Source of the DNA: Paramecium sonneborni
Lineage: Eukaryota; Ciliophora; Oligohymenophorea; Peniculida; Parameciidae
Reading direction: 5' to 3'
NCBI GenBank assembly: GCA_905182985.1
Contig: CAJJDN010000251.1
Span: 17,827 to 29,364, forward strand
Length of the DNA: 11,538 nt
The notes under the pieces were generated by a model. The model was not told the DNA's origin. It saw only the letters and a program-made list of their open reading frames with translations, and did no database searches. Shown in pieces: positions 7,824-11,538 of this stretch; position 1 is the first letter of the stretch, and every line of letters begins with the position of its first letter. The translations under genes and the position numbers were made by a program.

Positions 7824-10800
7824 ATGATTATTTTTCTCCAGTTTATAATCATATAAGCTTGTTAATAATAGCATGATGAATATTTTATATACCCTGTTCA
7901 AGGGGAAACTATAGAAATGTCTTTGGAATTATTTTTTAGAAACGAAGATTTAAAATTTGACTGCCCTAATTGCCTAAATAATGTGAGTGTGTCAAATGCC
8001 TTATTTTAAATAGGAGAGAGCTCAAACAGTATTAATTTCTGATATTTAGATTATACATTTATTTTTGTTTCATCTTCGAATGATTATTTTGTAGCATTAA
8101 CTCTCATTCACACTTTAAATATTTATGCCAAAAATATGAATAACTTAGAATTGGAGAGGACAATAAGTATAAATTAGGACTTAGTTTGCTTTAATGTCAT
8201 TTATACATCAGAAGAGAAGATATTTTTAGATTGTTATTAAGAATAATAATTATTTCTATATTATCTTGAAAATAATGATTTAATTTAAATATTTACTTCT
8301 CACAGTTTAATTCCTTTAAGAACAAAAATAAGTTCTTTCGCCAATTAACAGAAGTATATTCAATATAAGGATAATTTTTTTAAGGTTAAGGCTTTTAGAT
8401 CTGAAAGAAAAAATAATACATTTTACAATATAACTAAAGTAAATGGCAAAATTTAAGACTTTCTTGTATCATTTATAGGATTCACCAAGAATTAATTATT
8501 TGTTTAATTTGGCAATAAAATTTTAGTTTATATTTTGTCAGCTCAAGAGTAATTAAAAATGTGATATTTTGTACCAATACAAAGTTCTATTGGCTTATTT
8601 TTATTCTATTGATACCTATTATCAATTCGATAGATTTATAATTATAATAAAATAGGGCGAAGAAATAAGTTTTTAAGAAATATTCTATAGTAATAACTTC
8701 CTCTAGAAATTTGTAGCAAAAAATACTTCTATAACTATAGGCTAAGGAGTTTTCACTATTTGCTAATAGTTAATTCATTATTATATAGAATCAAAACGTT
8801 AAGAGGAGACCTATTCTAGCATAGCATAAAATAATTTCAAAAGTTGAAAAACCTATAATTTATTTCAACTAAAATAATTAAGAACTTTTTATATTTGGAA
8901 ATAGTATCAAGATATACTAAACTTCATTCCCAACTTTAAGCTTCTCATAAAATCTTAAGTATGTAGCTTTGTAATTGAAGCATTTAAAATCATTAATTCA
9001 ATTGTTTTATCTGATTGCTAGATTTTAATCTATTTTAATTAAACTACCTATTAAGATATAAATATTTATTCAGTATTTAATACTACACAATAAACCTATT
9101 ATAATCTTTAATAATCTACATTTCATTATCCAATTTTAGATGTATCAGGACCTCTTATAAGACCAACAAGTCATGTGAGTAATAAATAGTATGGTGATTT
9201 TAATGATGATACTTTACAACTAATAAGAATTGAACTCTAAAAAATTTTTTAACTGGTCAAGATTTTTGCTTTCGATCTTAAGTAAGGATGTAATCAAATC
9301 CAATTGGTTGTTTTTTTATAGTAGCAGTATAAAATTAAACTATTGACATCTACTAAAAAAAGATATAATTGATATCTTTATCTATAAATTTAGAAGACTT
9401 TACAGTTAATAATAGTTAAATAGAAATTAAATATTTTACAGAAGGAGGACTATTTTTTAATAAGTTGGACTAAGTTTAAATTCAAAAAATGTCTAAATAT
9501 ATAGTCTTTTGAATAAGGTTACGAAAATGGTTATCACAGATAATATTATTCTCTAAGTAGAATAATACAAATAATTTTAACTTCTCTATAATTCAATTGT
9601 ATTATTATTAGAGTCAAATCAATTAGCAATTTGTACATTCGACAACAAATAAATAATTTTACTAAACTCAACTATATTAACAAAGTTGATTAGAAGAACA
9701 ATATCATTTAATTTAATTTATATATTTATAAACCAATAATATCAATCAAAGAATTACATCAACAATAATAATAGTTTTTTAATAGGATCTATACCAGAGG
9801 AATATTAATTTGTATTATTCTCTTTAATAGAAGTAAATGTGTATATATTAAATCTGTCAGAATTTTTTAATATTGTCATTTAGTTGTGATAATCAACAAG
9901 CTTTATGCTTTTAAGTATGGAATGTTAAGGATTCGATTCATCCAAAGTTCCATAAAAATCTAACAACTATTCAAATTAGAAACCATTTTTCATTCTATTC
10001 AGATAATCTATTTTTTTATGTCTAAATGGATAATATCATAAAGGTTTATAATCCAGAATAATCTGAACACTCTACCTTATATAAATAAATTTTATTTAAT
10101 GGTTAGCATTCCTTAGTTTTAATTAGTCTTTATATTCCTTAACAAAGATACTAATATAATCATTCTAAAACTACATCATATAAAATGAGTATTTTTCTGA
10201 TCTAATCTATAATTTCACTATCTCTTCAGAACTTAATCCTTTATATTTACTAAACTCAACCAATAATTCTTTAATCATTATCAATATTATTATAGATATT
10301 ATGTTTATTATTGATGATAAAAACTTCAGTGTTGATCAGAATCAATCCTCTCTATAAATTTATAGAGACGATATAAAAGCACAGGAATAGATTGAATATT
10401 TCTTAATTGAAGGTAACGGTGATATAGTTTTGACTAACATCATTGATAATTGTATTTTAACTGAGTATACGGAGTAATATAATTTAAGCACAATTTTAAA
10501 GAATCAATTTGTCCTTTTGAGTAATTAGAGTGTATTAATTTATGACTCAAATCTTTCTTACCCTTTTGGTCCATATAAGTATTGCATTGCTTCTACTACT
10601 TATTAAAATATCATTTATGTTTTATGCCAAAAGGAAAAGGAAGACTTCTATAAAGTTATAAATTTAACAATTGGAAATGAAACTAATTTAGAATAAAATT
10701 TTGTAATATATTCTATAAAGCTTATTTATACAAATAGCACTTGGATGAAAATTTAAGATGACTTATTCTATTTTTGGAACAGAAATAAAACTAAAATGTA

Positions 10801-11538
10801 TCAATTTAATCAAAATTAGTATTAAAATGAACTCAAATTTATGTATGCACCTAGTACAGTTTTAAAGCCATTACATTATTAAAATAGTAAAATTAATAAG
10901 TAATTGTGTATATCTATTTCAAAGTATATACTAAATAGTAATTATCTTACAAAATAGTGCAGGTCTTAAAAAGTTAAATATTACTTGAAGGTGAAGAAAA
11001 TGATATTAAGTTGATCTAGATCCTTTATAAATACTCCAATTTGAAACAATACTAGTTCTAATTTTAAATTTTAAAGAAATATTTCTTATGATTTCTAATT
11101 AAGGTTTCAATTGTATTATCTCAATTTTGTGGATACTTGAGGGTCTAGACATTCTCTAAAGCAGGATGATACTTTAGGATATTATCTAAACATCACCTCC
11201 TTACCTTAAAACACAGTTTAATTTAAATTTTTAACCTTTAAACAGTTCAGATTTGTTGCTTTTCATATATTCAAATACTATTAATTCATGAAACCAAAGC
11301 TATTTGATAACTCTTTATAATATTTTTGGTCTTTAAAATTTTAATAAATAAACCAATCTTCTATTTGATGGCGGGCATAATTTTACTTTAAATTCCATTT
11401 ATATCAATTAAATTTCATCTTAAGCTATTAGTATGTAATAAGGAAAAATTTTAATTCTGTTAGATAATTTATAGTGATTGTCCTTCTTACTGCAATTCTG
11501 GTTTATTATGATAAGACTAGAAACTATAAAGAGGAATA
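7824..11538 (+). pseudogene. Long secreted or type I membrane protein pseudogene, 3' end cut by window
   Basis: It starts at ATG 7824 with a short signal peptide (MIIFLQFIIIQAC), then HDEYFIYPVQGETIEMSLEL and a CPNC pair. Protein-like sequence continues over the whole 3.7 kb, about 1,240 codons, but only by changing frame. In-frame TGA codons stand at 8040 and 11138, with YLDYTFIFVSSSNDYF continuing directly after the first. Frame changes fall near 8550, 8842, 8962, 9368, 9470, 9875, 10140, 10980, 11070, 11362 and 11470, many in A or T runs and none at a recognisable intron. Sequons such as NST, NTT and NET recur, suiting a secreted ectodomain. The repeating blocks of short hydrophobic strands could be beta-propeller-like. 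The last piece, FIVIVLLTAILVYYDKTRNY (11468-11527), is a membrane helix with a basic tail, so the ancestor was probably a single-pass surface protein. It resembles a large ciliate-restricted family of unknown function. Confidence 0.75.

Noticed and set aside
1..11538. TGA read as an amino acid (Trp or Cys) to explain in-frame TGA codons
   Set aside because: The intact gene has no TGA inside its exons, uses TGG for Trp and ends at TGA, so TGA is a stop here.
7824..11538. Unexcised TA-bounded internal eliminated sequences as the cause of the frame breaks
   Set aside because: The breaks are about one base at junctions where the protein resumes directly. No TA-flanked insert of 26 bases or more interrupts the reading.
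1..11538. tRNA, rRNA, CRISPR array, transposon ends or telomeric repeats
   Set aside because: No cloverleaf consensus, regular spaced repeat, transposase motif or C4A2/C3A3-type repeat was seen on either strand.

Overview
The window looks like nuclear DNA of a ciliate, most likely Paramecium or a close relative. The evidence is internal. The sequence is extremely AT-rich. Protein-like frames are full of TAA and TAG, which make sense only as glutamine, and they end at TGA. One gene reads through intact once six tiny introns (22 to 34 bases, five of them GTA...TAG) are removed. Ordinary stop-to-stop searching with the standard code finds almost nothing here.

Layout from left to right. (1) 1-1057: remains or part of a protein-coding region, best read on the + strand (one frame open 3-800, another 737-1054). 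I cannot join the frames cleanly and do not recognise the product. (2) 1300-2274, minus strand: four successive protein-like frames separated by shifts. This is a decayed gene, possibly related to the importin/exportin superfamily. (3) 2351-4841, minus strand: an intact seven-exon gene for a 779-residue protein with two B-box-like Cys/His modules, long coiled coil and a C-terminal SPRY-like domain, a TRIM-like layout without a RING. (4) 5201-5570, minus strand: a small gene of unknown function. (5) 5747-6192, plus strand: an aurora-like protein kinase pseudogene. (6) 6334-7091, plus strand: remnant of a different Cys-rich finger plus coiled-coil gene. (7) 7438-7734, plus strand: a doubtful 98-codon ORF. 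(8) 7824 to the right edge, plus strand: a very long pseudogene of a secreted or type I membrane protein with a signal peptide, many N-glycosylation sequons and a C-terminal membrane helix. It is broken by in-frame TGA codons and about ten frame changes.

One intact multi-exon gene thus sits among several decayed ones. The 2340 coding bases of the intact gene contain no error, so the breaks in its neighbours are unlikely to be simple sequencing noise. The genes do not form an obvious pathway. The pattern suits a region of lineage-expanded ciliate families undergoing gene loss, either after whole-genome duplication or in a non-essential part of the genome. I found no tRNA, rRNA, CRISPR, transposase or telomeric repeat.
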